Shown: positions 46,883-56,357 of the stretch, piece by piece
Layout of the letters: each line of letters starts with the position of its first letter
How positions within the stretch are numbered: the first letter of the stretch is position 1
DNA from: Vibrio sinaloensis
GTDB lineage: Bacteria; Pseudomonadota; Gammaproteobacteria; Enterobacterales; Vibrionaceae
Length of the DNA stretch: 64,000 bases
NCBI RefSeq assembly: GCF_023195835.1
Contig: NZ_CP096199.1
Coordinates: 1,860,001 to 1,924,000, forward strand
Direction of reading: 5' to 3'
The notes under the pieces: model-generated
What the model saw: the letters and a program-made list of their open reading frames with translations, nothing else
What the model was told of the DNA's origin: nothing
Database searches by the model: none
Translations under genes and position numbers: made by a program

Positions 46883-49345
46883 TTAAGCAACTTCGATAGG
46901 CCCACCAAATGAGGTGACAGGAGGCACTTTGCCGGTAAATTTCTCGAAGTTGACAATACAGGTATTGGCAGATGTCGCCTGAGCCAGCTCAGAGGTACCA
47001 ATGTCCATGGTCAGGGTATTGGGATCACCATAAGTACAAATCGCCCCTTCTTTTTCGTTCAGCGGACCGTACCACGCCCCTTCCTCAATGCGAATCACAC
47101 CTCGTGGGTAACTGTCGGTTAAAACCGCACCGGCGAGTAATTGACCGCGATCGTTGAACACTCTTACCAAGTCACCATCTTTAATCCCTTTCTCTTTAGC
47201 ATCGAGTGGGTTGATGTAGACCGGCTCACGACCTTGGACCGCATAAGTGGCTCGGAACTCTTCCGATTCACACATTTGCGAGTGCAGACGTTTATCTGGG
47301 TGGCATGATTGCAGCCAGTAAGGGTGTTTGTCTGACCCTGGACCGCCGTGTGAACGTTCCGTTTTCTCAAACCACATTGGGTGCTCTTGGCAGTGCTGGT
47401 AACCATAACGACCGATCTTACGTGAGGTAATTTCGATAAAGCCCGACGGAGTACCCAGCGCGTTGATTTCAGGATCTTGACGGAAGTCGGCATGACGAAC
47501 CCAAGGTTTACCCTGACCAAAATCAAGCACGCTCTTGTCCCAAAACTCGGAAAACTCAGGCATGTCGAACTTGCCTTCGTTCGCTTTACGACAGTCGTTG
47601 TAGAGGCTTTCGATCCACTCCATTTCACTCATACCACGCGTGTATTCTTCACGTCGACCAAAACGCTCAGTTAACTCGCTCATGATTTGGAAGTCTGGTT
47701 TCGATTGGAACAAAGGATCGACCAAGCGATGCATCGCAATCAGACCTTTACTTGAATACGAACCATACACATCGATATCGTTTCGCTCCCACTGGGTACA
47801 CGCTGGCAGTACGATGTCTGAGAAGCGGCACGTTGCCGTCCAAGCAAACTCAACTGTCACCACAGTTTGCAGCTTTTTGAAAGCTTGCTTCATACGGTTG
47901 CGGTCTTGATGGTGGTGCCAAGGGTTACACCCCGATATCACCATCATCTTAAAGTCAGGCAGTTTCACTTTACCGCCGTTGTATCGGATCTCTTTACCCG
48001 GCTCGAGCAAGCAATCAATCCAACGCGCCACAGGAATGGTGCGGCTGTACCCGTTGAAGTCGTTGTTATCCCATTTTGGCTTCATGCCCGCATCTAGGTT
48101 ACGCGGGAAACCACCCGGTCCAGCAAAGCCCGTAGATGGAACACCAATACTTGAGTAGTGGTGCCCGTAAGAGATGCCGCCACCAGGCAAGCCAATTTGA
48201 CCAACCATTGCTGCGATCACAGCAGCGGCCCAATACGGCTGCTCACCATGCTCTTGACGCTGAATACACCAGCCCATCAAGATTTGAGTACGGCCGCTGA
48301 CCAACATACGAGCGAATTCTCGAATCTTGTCGGCTTTGACACCACAAATCTCCGCGGCCCACTCCGGTGTTTTCACCACTTTGTCTTTGGTTTCACCCAT
48401 AACATATTGAATGAATTCTTTGAAACCAAGGCAGTAAGTATCGATGAACTGCTTATCGTAGAGATCTTCGGTGTATAGAACGTGAGCGACAGCGAGCATG
48501 AATGCCACATCAGTCTGTGGATTGATATACAGATGATCGTTTTCTAGATAACGCTGAGTTTTGTTCTTCACCGGATCAACCGACAGCACGTTGATCTCAC
48601 CTTTGGCGACCTTCTCTTTTAACTGCGCAAGGTAATCAAACGATTCGTGCGTTTCACAGTTCCAACCTACTTGGAGGTTTTTCACTGGGTCATTGGCCCA
48701 AAGAACGATGTTGTCTGAGTTATTTAAAATCTCAGACCAAGAGGTGCCTTGCGCATAAACCTCAGTCGAGCCCAACACGTAAGGCAGGATGGTTTGGCCT
48801 GCACCCGTTGAGTAGTCACCCACTTTAGTAATGAAGTTACCATGCATACCAACCGCGCGCTGCATATGCGCGGTACAGTTGTTAAAAGAACCGGTTTGGT
48901 TCCAGCCAGTTTGCCCAGCGTGGAGCGCCCAAGGCCCGTACTCTTTTTGTACACGCTCTAGCTCACGGTAGAACAGGTCTAGCGCTTCATCCCAAGTCAC
49001 GCGGATAAAGCGGTTGTTACCGCGGGTATCGGCGCTGTATTTATGCTTTTTCAGCCAATCGAGTCGCACCATAGGGTAACGAACGCGAGACGGACTATAG
49101 ATGATACCTTTAATACCATTGAGCATCTCGGTTGGGTTTTTGTCCAACTCAAGTGGTTTGATCTCTTGTACTTTACCTGCATAGATATGAGCACGGAATG
49201 CCCCCCAATGCGAGCCTGACACCTTCCAAGTACCGGTCGACTCGGCAGCCACGGCCGATGTCGACGCCAATAAACTAGGACCGATCACCGACGCCGCGCT
49301 GGTTGTTGCTACGCCTTTAAGAAAACTTCTTCGTGTAATAGCCAT
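46883..49345 (-). CDS. torA: Trimethylamine-N-oxide reductase TorA
   Basis: Periplasmic molybdenum enzyme that reduces TMAO to trimethylamine in anaerobic respiration. A Tat signal is clear ([20 protein letters not shown]). The Mo-bis-MGD enzyme fold has the motif GDYSTGAGQ with the Ser that ligates Mo, and ends in a typical dinucleotide-binding domain ([23 protein letters not shown]). Length 820 fits TorA. It is the last gene of torECA, 24 bases after torC. Confidence 0.95.
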   Translation of the reverse strand: MAITRRSFLKGVATTSAASVIGPSLLASTSAVAAESTGTWKVSGSHWGAFRAHIYAGKVQEIKPLELDKNPTEMLNGIKGIIYSPSRVRYPMVRLDWLKKHKYSADTRGNNRFIRVTWDEALDLFYRELERVQKEYGPWALHAGQTGWNQTGSFNNCTAHMQRAVGMHGNFITKVGDYSTGAGQTILPYVLGSTEVYAQGTSWSEILNNSDNIVLWANDPVKNLQVGWNCETHESFDYLAQLKEKVAKGEINVLSVDPVKNKTQRYLENDHLYINPQTDVAFMLAVAHVLYTEDLYDKQFIDTYCLGFKEFIQYVMGETKDKVVKTPEWAAEICGVKADKIREFARMLVSGRTQILMGWCIQRQEHGEQPYWAAAVIAAMVGQIGLPGGGISYGHHYSSIGVPSTGFAGPGGFPRNLDAGMKPKWDNNDFNGYSRTIPVARWIDCLLEPGKEIRYNGGKVKLPDFKMMVISGCNPWHHHQDRNRMKQAFKKLQTVVTVEFAWTATCRFSDIVLPACTQWERNDIDVYGSYSSKGLIAMHRLVDPLFQSKPDFQIMSELTERFGRREEYTRGMSEMEWIESLYNDCRKANEGKFDMPEFSEFWDKSVLDFGQGKPWVRHADFRQDPEINALGTPSGFIEITSRKIGRYGYQHCQEHPMWFEKTERSHGGPGSDKHPYWLQSCHPDKRLHSQMCESEEFRATYAVQGREPVYINPLDAKEKGIKDGDLVRVFNDRGQLLAGAVLTDSYPRGVIRIEEGAWYGPLNEKEGAICTYGDPNTLTMDIGTSELAQATSANTCIVNFEKFTGKVPPVTSFGGPIEVA

Positions 49346-49369
49346 TTTATTTACTCCATTGGGCGCGTA

Positions 49370-50554
49370 TTAGTGGTGACCTTCAGCATAATCTGAAGAG
49401 TGTTTTTGTAGGTATTTCAAGATCAACGCTTCGCTATCCGTGTCGAGGTTAACGAACGCAAGCATACCATCGAACATACCAGGCCAAGTGTTCGCATCGA
49501 AGTGCGCTTCGTCAGGCTGGGTATGACAAACCGAACAGTTGGTTTTGTATGCTTCTGCAGACTTTTCCCAAACCGGCGTAATGTCGTTCAACATCGACTC
49601 TTTTTTGATCCACACCTTCGCGGCCACTTTTTCCCATGGAAGACCCGTCAACTCATCCACCTTCTGTTCACCAGTGGTCACTACTGAGTCGTCGGTTGAG
49701 GCTTCTTTTAGCAGAGAAGCCACGGCAATGTTCTTACCGAAATCTTCCTGGATAACACGACCGAAGCCTTTCGCCTTGCGCCAACCGTCAATTTCGATTT
49801 CGGCGTATTCGCCTTTTTCGTCGATCACTTTGACCGATGACGCAGGGTTAAGTAGACCGGCTTCTTTCGCGCCTTCTGCATCGAAGTAAATCGGCAGATG
49901 ACGAACACTCACCAGTGTTTGTCCAACATCGTACTTAGTATTAGACGCTAGGTTTTCTAAGTCACTAACAATGCCGCCGATGCTGTCCATACCGGCAGGA
50001 AGTTTGTGTGCAATACCTTTATGGCAATCCACACAACTTTGATCTTTTTCAGCGGCCTGTTTCATCTGAATGCGCGCAGTCGGTGACATCAGTTCAAAAT
50101 CCATCGAGTCGTAGTTGTGGCAGTTTTTACACTCTAACGACTTATTGGCGGAGAAGCGGTCCCACTCATGTTTAGCCAACTCAATTCGACGCTCTTCAAA
50201 CACTCCAGGTTCGTCGTAGTTGCCAAACACTTGAGCAAAGACCTCTTTTGAGGCTTGCATCTTACGAGCTATCTTATCGGTCCAATTATGTGGAACATGA
50301 CAATCTGGACAGGTTGCTCGAACCCCTGAGTGGTTTTTCCAGTGAACCGTTTCTTGAAGTTCTACGTACACATTGTCACGCATGGTATGACAGCTGATAC
50401 AAAACTCTTCGGTGTTGGTTGCTTCAAGTGCCGTATTGAAGCCACCCCAAAAAATAACGCCAGCGATGAAGCCGCCCATGGTCAGCACGCCAAGGCTGAT
50501 GTGGACTGCCGGACGCGTCATGGTGCGCCACAGCTTTACGATCAATGATTTCAT
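49370..50554 (-). CDS. torC: Pentahaem cytochrome c TorC
   Basis: Membrane-anchored NapC/NirT-type quinol dehydrogenase that passes electrons to TorA. One N-terminal span (residues 15-38) is followed by CxxCH motifs CISCH, CPDCH, CKNCH, CVDCH (four haems) and a fifth, CSVCH, in the C-terminal domain. Length 394 and haem count match TorC. Confidence 0.96.
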   Translation of the reverse strand: MKSLIVKLWRTMTRPAVHISLGVLTMGGFIAGVIFWGGFNTALEATNTEEFCISCHTMRDNVYVELQETVHWKNHSGVRATCPDCHVPHNWTDKIARKMQASKEVFAQVFGNYDEPGVFEERRIELAKHEWDRFSANKSLECKNCHNYDSMDFELMSPTARIQMKQAAEKDQSCVDCHKGIAHKLPAGMDSIGGIVSDLENLASNTKYDVGQTLVSVRHLPIYFDAEGAKEAGLLNPASSVKVIDEKGEYAEIEIDGWRKAKGFGRVIQEDFGKNIAVASLLKEASTDDSVVTTGEQKVDELTGLPWEKVAAKVWIKKESMLNDITPVWEKSAEAYKTNCSVCHTQPDEAHFDANTWPGMFDGMLAFVNLDTDSEALILKYLQKHSSDYAEGHH

Positions 50555-50605
50555 GGTTTGCTCTCTTAAAATCTTTTTAAAAAATGTGGAGTTGAGCTCA
50601 CAGGC

Positions 50606-50785
50606 TTACATGCCGTGCGCGCCCGGAGGGCCCATTACGAAGACTTGGAGCATCCACACCAAGAAACCGTATCCCCCGACAAACGCCACACTTAAAACCG
50701 GGAAAAGAACAACCGCGATAAAGAGGAATGACTTCCATTCTAGAGAGCGCTTCTCACCACTCTCGATTTTGTTAACATCACTCAT
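50606..50785 (-). CDS. torE: TorE, small membrane protein of the TMAO reductase operon
   Basis: A 59-residue NapE/TorE-type protein (MSDVNKIESGEKRSLEWKSF...) with one membrane span, SFLFIAVVLFPVLSVAFVGG, and a C-terminal tail GPPGAHGM. It begins the torECA operon, about 50 bases before torC. Function is unknown; it is read directly since it is below usual gene-calling length. Confidence 0.9.
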   Translation of the reverse strand: MSDVNKIESGEKRSLEWKSFLFIAVVLFPVLSVAFVGGYGFLVWMLQVFVMGPPGAHGM

Positions 50786-50988
50786 ACATTTGCCTATTTT
50801 GTATTTGGTGTTTTTGGTTAGCTCAGTCGGATGAGCTAATTTATTTACAATCTCTATTCAAAAATCTTAGACCATACTCTTAGTAGGGTTCAATCAATTC
50901 ATCGCTTGCAAGCCTTGTTATTCCACACTTTTTTGAGCTCATCCAGAGATGTATAGAGTCATGATTTGATGTGAAAACATGCCACCAA

Positions 50989-51008
50989 ATATGAAGAAAT
51001 ATGAACAG
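50989..51008. promoter_or_regulatory. Two adjacent TorR boxes upstream of torE
   Basis: Reading leftward, CTGTTCATAT (50999-51008) is an exact copy of the E. coli tor box, and TTCTTCATAT (50989-50998, 8/10) directly follows it. TorR binds such 10-bp direct repeats to activate tor genes in TMAO. They are about 205 bases upstream of torE. Confidence 0.7.
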
Positions 51009-51223
51009 TTTACAGTAAGCAAAAAAACACCAATTAATTAACATCGTGATTACATAACGCAACACCCAGTCTTTAAGAAGCACGCTTACTATGTGCTTAA
51101 TTTAGACCAGTTGTGAATCAGTTGTTATCAAAGATCGGGTTAAATCAGGGAAGTGTCGAATCAGAGACAGGGTGACGTTTTAGCATTTTTGCGTACAATG
51201 TGACCGCAACCTTGGAGGGTATT

Positions 51224-52024
51224 ATGGACAGTGTGGTGGATATCTCTTGGCTCACTTTGGCGCTATTTTTTACCTCGCTGGTCGTGCCCTTTACCATCAG
51301 CCGATATTATCAATTGGGGTTAAGTAGAGAGATACTCGTCAGCGTCGCTCGCATGACGCTACAACTGATGTTGGTCGGTGTGTATCTTGAGTACTTATTT
51401 AAACTCAATAGCTTGACGATAAACATTGCCTGGATCCTGGTGATGACATTGATAGGCGCAAGCGCGATTGCTAGCAAAGCCAAACTGCCTCGCGCTCATT
51501 TGATGCTGCCAGTAGCTTGTGGGCTACTGATCGCTTTAGTCCCTATGCTCGCTATTATTGTCCTTGCTGTGGTTAAACCGATCCCCTGTTACAATGCCCA
51601 GTACTTAGTGCCACTTGCCGGTATGTTGCTCGGTAATTCAATGAGTGGCAATATCGTCGCATTGCAGAATTTTTTTAACGCTTTCGAAGAACGAAAGTCG
51701 GAATATGAAGCAGCGATTTCACTCGGTGCATCGACCAGTTATGCCACCTTGCCCTTCGTCCGTGATGCGATTGCATTGTCACTCGCCCCATCATTGGCGA
51801 CGATGACGACCACAGGCCTAGTCACATTACCCGGAATGATGACAGGTCAAATTCTTGGTGGCGCCAGCCCAATCGTAGCGATTAAATATCAAATCATGAT
51901 CATGATTGCTATCTTTGTTACCATGTCACTGTCTATTGCGGTATCGCTCAAGCTCGTGGTCAAGCGCTGTATTCACCCCCACGGGAGAGTATTGGTGAAG
52001 GTGGAGTCAAGTCAGCCTCACTAA
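51224..52024 (+). CDS. fetB: FetB-like ABC permease (UPF0014)
   Basis: A 266-residue inner-membrane protein with about seven spans, matching FetB/YbbM, the permease of an iron exporter that helps in oxidative stress. Motifs: ISLGASTSYATLPFVRDAI and PGMMTGQILGGASPIVAIKYQ. The ATG at 51224 has GGAGG upstream and is preferred over 51200. The partner ATPase FetA, normally beside FetB, is not adjacent here. Confidence 0.85.
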   Translation: MDSVVDISWLTLALFFTSLVVPFTISRYYQLGLSREILVSVARMTLQLMLVGVYLEYLFKLNSLTINIAWILVMTLIGASAIASKAKLPRAHLMLPVACGLLIALVPMLAIIVLAVVKPIPCYNAQYLVPLAGMLLGNSMSGNIVALQNFFNAFEERKSEYEAAISLGASTSYATLPFVRDAIALSLAPSLATMTTTGLVTLPGMMTGQILGGASPIVAIKYQIMIMIAIFVTMSLSIAVSLKLVVKRCIHPHGRVLVKVESSQPH

Positions 52025-52207
52025 TTGAACCTATGGATCTTATCCACAGATTCTGTGGATAACCGTGGTGATACCTATAAGTCAACTGGTCAAACCTGAT
52101 TTTGTTTTATCCCGCTCAAATAATTTACTTTGCATTCATACGCCTAGCATTTAATTCAAATTCCGTAATAAATAACACCGCTCCAACACCTGCAGCGGAT
52201 ACGCATA

Positions 52208-52236
52208 ACAAAAAAGCTCACCGAAGTGAGCTTTTG
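52208..52236 (-). terminator. Terminator after focA
   Basis: AAAAGCTCAC pairs with GTGAGCTTTT across TTCG, with a T-run on the minus strand. Confidence 0.85.
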
Positions 52237-52267
52237 CAGATAGGATGGAAGGCTATTGATGTGATGG

Positions 52268-53113
52268 CTAGTCACGCAAGTAAATCAACCAATACCACAT
52301 ACCAACAAACACCCCACCGCCAATAATGTTGCCTAGCGTCACTGGAATCAGGTTATGAGTAATGAAGTCAACCATATTGAGATCGGCGTAATCAGCAATC
52401 GATGCCCCGGTCATCTGCCAAAATTCAGCAGGTGCAAAAGTTTTAATTCCAATCGCCATCGGCACTTGAAACATATTGGCGATACAGTGTTCAAAACCGG
52501 CAGAGACAAACATCGCAACGGGCAAAATCATCACGGCAATTTTGTCGGTCAAAGTTCGACCACTGAAAGTCATCCACACCGCGATACACACCAACACATT
52601 ACACATCACCCCTAGCGCCACCGCCGATAGAAAACTGTGATGCAGTTTGTGCTGTGATATCGCCATCGCATTGAGCCCAACTTGGCCATGGTCAAACATA
52701 TATTGCTTGGTCATCAACATGCAGACCACTAATAGTAATGCACCGACCAAGTTACCGCTGTAGACAACTAGCCAATGTTTGAACAAGGTTTGCCATGAAA
52801 TCTTTCCACTCGCGCGTGCCACTAAAGTCAGCACTGAGCTGGTAAATAGCTCGCCTCCTGTCACGACGACCAGGATCAAACCAAGACTGAAAGCCAAGCC
52901 ACCTAACAGCCGAGTTAATCCCCAAGGAAGATCACCCGCACCTGTGGTAACCACAGTATAAAAAACGAAAGCGATACCGATGTGAATGCCAGCAGAAATC
53001 GCCAGTAGGAAGGATTTAATCGGGTCTTTGGTCGCTTTACCCACACCAATTTCAGCGGCACGCTCGGCCATTTGTGGTGGCAATAAAGAGTCAAATTGAT
53101 TGAGATTCATCAT
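52268..53113 (-). CDS. focA: Formate/nitrite channel FocA-type
   Basis: A 281-residue FNT-family channel. Family signs are VTGGELFTSSVL near residue 95, AGFEHCIANMFQVPMAI near 205, and NLIPVTLGNIIGGGVFVG near 260. It moves formate across the inner membrane in fermentation. The usual partner pflB is not in this window, so assignment to FocA rather than another FNT member is by similarity. Confidence 0.85.
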   Translation of the reverse strand: MMNLNQFDSLLPPQMAERAAEIGVGKATKDPIKSFLLAISAGIHIGIAFVFYTVVTTGAGDLPWGLTRLLGGLAFSLGLILVVVTGGELFTSSVLTLVARASGKISWQTLFKHWLVVYSGNLVGALLLVVCMLMTKQYMFDHGQVGLNAMAISQHKLHHSFLSAVALGVMCNVLVCIAVWMTFSGRTLTDKIAVMILPVAMFVSAGFEHCIANMFQVPMAIGIKTFAPAEFWQMTGASIADYADLNMVDFITHNLIPVTLGNIIGGGVFVGMWYWLIYLRD

Positions 53114-53610
53114 TTGGAAACATTTTGCAACATTAGAGTCAGTGGGCGCGGATAATTACTTGAAATGTGATCAAATTCAAGCACAAATTGTACGGTTTTA
53201 ACCAAAACGGCATTTATATCGACTAAATCTTGATGCGCAGCCACATTTAGTCAAAACAATCAGATCAAAGCACCTGGAGGAAGTTAAAATTTAAGCCATA
53301 AATTTCAATTACTTAAATACAAATTCATCTAAAATTTTGTCGCATTAGAGGGCTTTAGCAAGATTGCGCATAATGAATCGACTTTTTATATTGTTTTCTC
53401 ATTTAGGCAGGTAGCAAAGTAACGTAACAGGGGTAACAGCTATCGCCTCTTTGATCTCGCTCTAATGTTGGCGGGGTTGCCTAACTACTGACCAATTAAG
53501 CGTGATTCATTGGTCAAACTCTGGCTTAGGTAACAATTCTCTATTGATGGGATTGCTGTAACTGCACTTCGTGATTAAGTTGATTCAATACTTTCTATAA
53601 GGAATAGAGC
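53114..53610. other. Intergenic region upstream of focA and the TIGR02647 gene
   Basis: About 500 bases with no gene seen. A half-site AAATGTGATC near 53162 resembles the left half of a CRP site, but the right half is poor. Otherwise unremarkable. Confidence 0.4.
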
Positions 53611-53844
53611 ATGAAATTTACGCCTGACTACCTATCTGAACTCAACTTGCTACTTCAATTTGATCTCAGCAGTGCAGCAACCGGTATCAAAGTTCACCAT
53701 GACGCGTCAGAGGAGATGCAGGCAGCGGTGCAGCGTCTGTACTCAAAAGGTTTGTGTACGCTTCCGGATGGAGGATATCTTACCGATGAGGGGATTGAAG
53801 TCGCGGAGCATGCGGACAAGATCCTACGCGTTCTGAGTAGCTAA
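53611..53844 (+). CDS. TIGR02647-family small protein
   Basis: A 77-residue protein (MKFTPDYLSELNLLLQFDLSSA...GIKVHHDAS...LYSKGLCTLPDGGYLTDEGIEVAEH). This small-protein family is conserved in marine gammaproteobacteria and looks like a winged helix. The ATG follows AAGGAAT. It is convergent with and overlaps the next gene by four bases. Confidence 0.75.
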   Translation: MKFTPDYLSELNLLLQFDLSSAATGIKVHHDASEEMQAAVQRLYSKGLCTLPDGGYLTDEGIEVAEHADKILRVLSS

Positions 53845-54602
53845 TTCGCAGTTTGGGGCTCAAACAACGAATCTTTGGCGTTGCTGGCCTGATCGAGTGT
53901 GTCGGCAACGCGACTGATATCAATTTGGCTCAGCCCTTGATTAAAGATACGCCGCCAATCGTTACCCTCTGGCGTGTTTTTGAACGCAAGGTAGAGTTGC
54001 TTCACCTCTAACAATTGGTCGTTCATTTCGACTCGAGTCGCTAACACTGTGTTGTGTCTATCCGTATCAACCAAGTATTTCAGCACATTGGCGTCGATGA
54101 CCGCGAGATCTAGCCTGCCTTTTGCGACCTTTTGGATATTAATCCGATCGTTTTCCGCCGCTTCCACTTTTAGTTGTCCCTGCTCGACTAATTGATCAAA
54201 CCTGCGCGTATTGATGTAGCCTTGGACAACACCGATTCGATAGTCTGACAAGTCGGTCAGTTTAGACCAGTAAATCGGATTGTTGCGATTTTGCACAAAC
54301 CCTAACGGTCCCGTACCTATGGAATCGGAGAACACAAACTCTTGTGTCTCGAAAGCGTATTCCGGAAAGTAACCTATGTACTTATCCCTCTTTGACGCTG
54401 TGGTCACGGTTCTGACCCAAGGTTTAAACTCAACCACTAATTCATAACCCATCACAGCAAAAGCTTCTCGAGCAATAGCAACTGATAGACCATTCTGTTG
54501 CAACTCCTCCCCTGAGTAGGGCGGCCAATCCAGAGACGTCATAAAGACTCGCTGCGCCTGAACATTGTGGCAAAAGAACAGTAGAATCAGCCACCACTTC
54601 AT
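53841..54602 (-). CDS. Periplasmic solute-binding protein (SBP_bac_3 type)
   Basis: A 253-residue exported protein with a signal peptide ending CHNVQAQ. Family 3 binding-protein features: FMTSLDWPPYSGE, LSVAIAREAFAVMGYELVVEF, YRIGVVQGYINT. Similar in layout to the gene at 46007, and likewise without an adjacent transporter. Confidence 0.75.
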   Translation of the reverse strand: MKWWLILLFFCHNVQAQRVFMTSLDWPPYSGEELQQNGLSVAIAREAFAVMGYELVVEFKPWVRTVTTASKRDKYIGYFPEYAFETQEFVFSDSIGTGPLGFVQNRNNPIYWSKLTDLSDYRIGVVQGYINTRRFDQLVEQGQLKVEAAENDRINIQKVAKGRLDLAVIDANVLKYLVDTDRHNTVLATRVEMNDQLLEVKQLYLAFKNTPEGNDWRRIFNQGLSQIDISRVADTLDQASNAKDSLFEPQTAN

Positions 54603-54809
54603 TCCCTTCTCCTACAATGCGTTTCATCCTTATTTAAGCATAGGATCAGGGGAGCAATAATCTAGCAGTTTTAAAAAGCTTACCTTGCCAATGTTTGATA
54701 TGCTGACAATCGCATCATTGTTAAAAGGTGTTTAATAAAAGATTGAATGGATGAATCGCAGCATCATTGCTCGCATAGCAAACGACTTGACTGTAGGGAG
54801 GAGTAAAAG

Positions 54810-55631
54810 GTGAAAACAATTACCGTTATTGGTGGAGGATGGCTTGGTAAGCCGTTGAGTCAATATTTGATGTCGATTGGCTACCAGGTCTTTACCAGCA
54901 AAACTTCCCAACAAGGGGCCCAAGAGTTGCAAGCACAAGGCCTACACGGTTTTGCCTGCAACCTTGCCAACGGCTCAGAAGCGCTGGTTGAGCACTTAAA
55001 GAACAATCCAAGCGATATCGTGATTGGCTGTTTCCCCCCTGGGTTTCGCCGCGGAGGTGGACAAGATTACGTAACGCATTGGCAGCATTTGATTGACGCC
55101 GCGAAGCAGGCCCAAGTACGGCGCGTGGTGATGGTCAGTTCGACAACGGTTTATCCCTCGCTCGCCAAGGATATGCGCGAAGAAGATGCCAGCCTCAGTT
55201 TAGCCACTAGCAGCGCGCTTTTCAGCGACAATGCCATCACTATGCTGACTGCGGAGCAGTGCCTAATCGATTCTGGGCTAGAGTATGCTGTGGTTCGCTG
55301 CAGCGGGTTAGTCGGCCCGGATAGACATCCCTCTCGTTTCGCTGCTCGCCTCAAACAAGTCAGTGACCAGGCCCCGGCCAACATGATTGAACTTAAAGAT
55401 GCGATCGGCACCGTCAGTTACATGGCACTGTATAAAGAAAATTGCGTGGTGAATGCCACTACCCCAAATACCGTGAGTAAGGCAGAGTTTTATCAAGCCG
55501 CTTTGGAGAGCGTAGGCGCCAACGACCCCCTTCCTCCTGTCGTCCATCAAGCCGACAAACGCATCCTTGCAGATAAGATTGTCTCACTGGGTTACCGATT
55601 TCACTTTGACCACACTTTAGAGTTGGTTTAG
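54810..55631 (+). CDS. NAD(P)-binding SDR/epimerase-like protein
   Basis: A 273-residue Rossmann-fold protein with the N-terminal dinucleotide motif TVIGGGWLGKPLSQYL and the SDR-type VSSTTVYP. YeeZ-like proteins share this layout; substrate unknown. It is followed 13 bases later by a YdcF-like gene, probably in the same transcript. Confidence 0.7.
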   Translation: MKTITVIGGGWLGKPLSQYLMSIGYQVFTSKTSQQGAQELQAQGLHGFACNLANGSEALVEHLKNNPSDIVIGCFPPGFRRGGGQDYVTHWQHLIDAAKQAQVRRVVMVSSTTVYPSLAKDMREEDASLSLATSSALFSDNAITMLTAEQCLIDSGLEYAVVRCSGLVGPDRHPSRFAARLKQVSDQAPANMIELKDAIGTVSYMALYKENCVVNATTPNTVSKAEFYQAALESVGANDPLPPVVHQADKRILADKIVSLGYRFHFDHTLELV

Positions 55632-55644
55632 ATAGCGAGGCGTA

Positions 55645-56271
55645 ATGAAGCTATATCAACATATCGAGCGACTTTGGCAATTCATGCAGTGTACAGATAC
55701 GTTAGTCAAATCTGACTGTATTTTCGTACTCGGTAGCAATGATGTTCGGGTGGCCGAACACGCCTCTAAGCTCTATTTAGAGGGATGGGCGGACTTATTA
55801 ATTTTCTCCGGTGGCGTTGGGCGTTTAACTCAAGGACTATTCGAGCAGAGCGAAGCCGACACCTTTGCCCAAATCGCGAGAGATCTAGGTGTACCTAGCC
55901 AAGCTATTTTGATTGAAAACCAAGCAACCAATAGTGGCGAAAATGTCACGTTTACTCATCAGCTTATTGAGCAAAAAACGCTGAACATCCGCTCGTTTAT
56001 TCTGGTGCAGAAACCATACATGGAGCGACGTGCTTACGCGACGTTTGTTAAGCAGTGGCCCGATGATATCGACCATGTGTGTGTCAGCTCAGCCAAACAG
56101 GCGTTTTGTGACTACTTCAATGAAGAGATAGACATGTATACCACGCTAACGGCTATGTTGGGGGATTTCGAGCGCATACGAGACTATCCTGCGCTCGGTT
56201 ATCAGATAGAACAACCTATCCCAACAGAAGTGTTGCACTCTTACCAGGTGATCAAAAGCGCACTGAGCTAA
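55645..56271 (+). CDS. YdcF/ElyC-family DUF218 protein
   Basis: A 208-residue DUF218 protein: DCIFVLGSNDVRVAEHASKLYLEG near residue 25, LIFSGGVGRLTQG, and ENQATNSGENVTFTHQL near residue 93. No membrane span, unlike SanA/ElyC, so closer to YdcF. Its TAA stop abuts a fragment of the dispersed repeat. Confidence 0.75.
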   Translation: MKLYQHIERLWQFMQCTDTLVKSDCIFVLGSNDVRVAEHASKLYLEGWADLLIFSGGVGRLTQGLFEQSEADTFAQIARDLGVPSQAILIENQATNSGENVTFTHQLIEQKTLNIRSFILVQKPYMERRAYATFVKQWPDDIDHVCVSSAKQAFCDYFNEEIDMYTTLTAMLGDFERIRDYPALGYQIEQPIPTEVLHSYQVIKSALS

Positions 56272-56296
56272 TACCAAACAGCATAAATCTAATCTG
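56271..56296. repeat. Left-end fragment of the dispersed Vibrio repeat
   Basis: ATACCAAACAGCATAAAT at 56271-56288 is identical to the first 18 bases of the element at 30118. It starts at the last base of the preceding TAA stop; the match ends shortly after, before the terminator. Confidence 0.6.
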
Positions 56297-56302
56297 AAAA
56301 TA

Positions 56303-56333
56303 AAAAGCCAGAGCTCGGCATGCTCTGGCTTTT
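56303..56333. terminator. Bidirectional terminator between the YdcF-like gene and clpA
   Basis: AAAAGCCAGAGC pairs perfectly with GCTCTGGCTTTT over seven bases. Confidence 0.9.
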
Positions 56334-56357
56334 ATCTATTCTGTTAACGATCTAACA

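Noticed and set aside
53150..53185. FNR or CRP site upstream of focA
   Set aside because: The left half resembles CRP and the TTGA/TCAA spacing is one base too long for FNR; the match is too weak to call.
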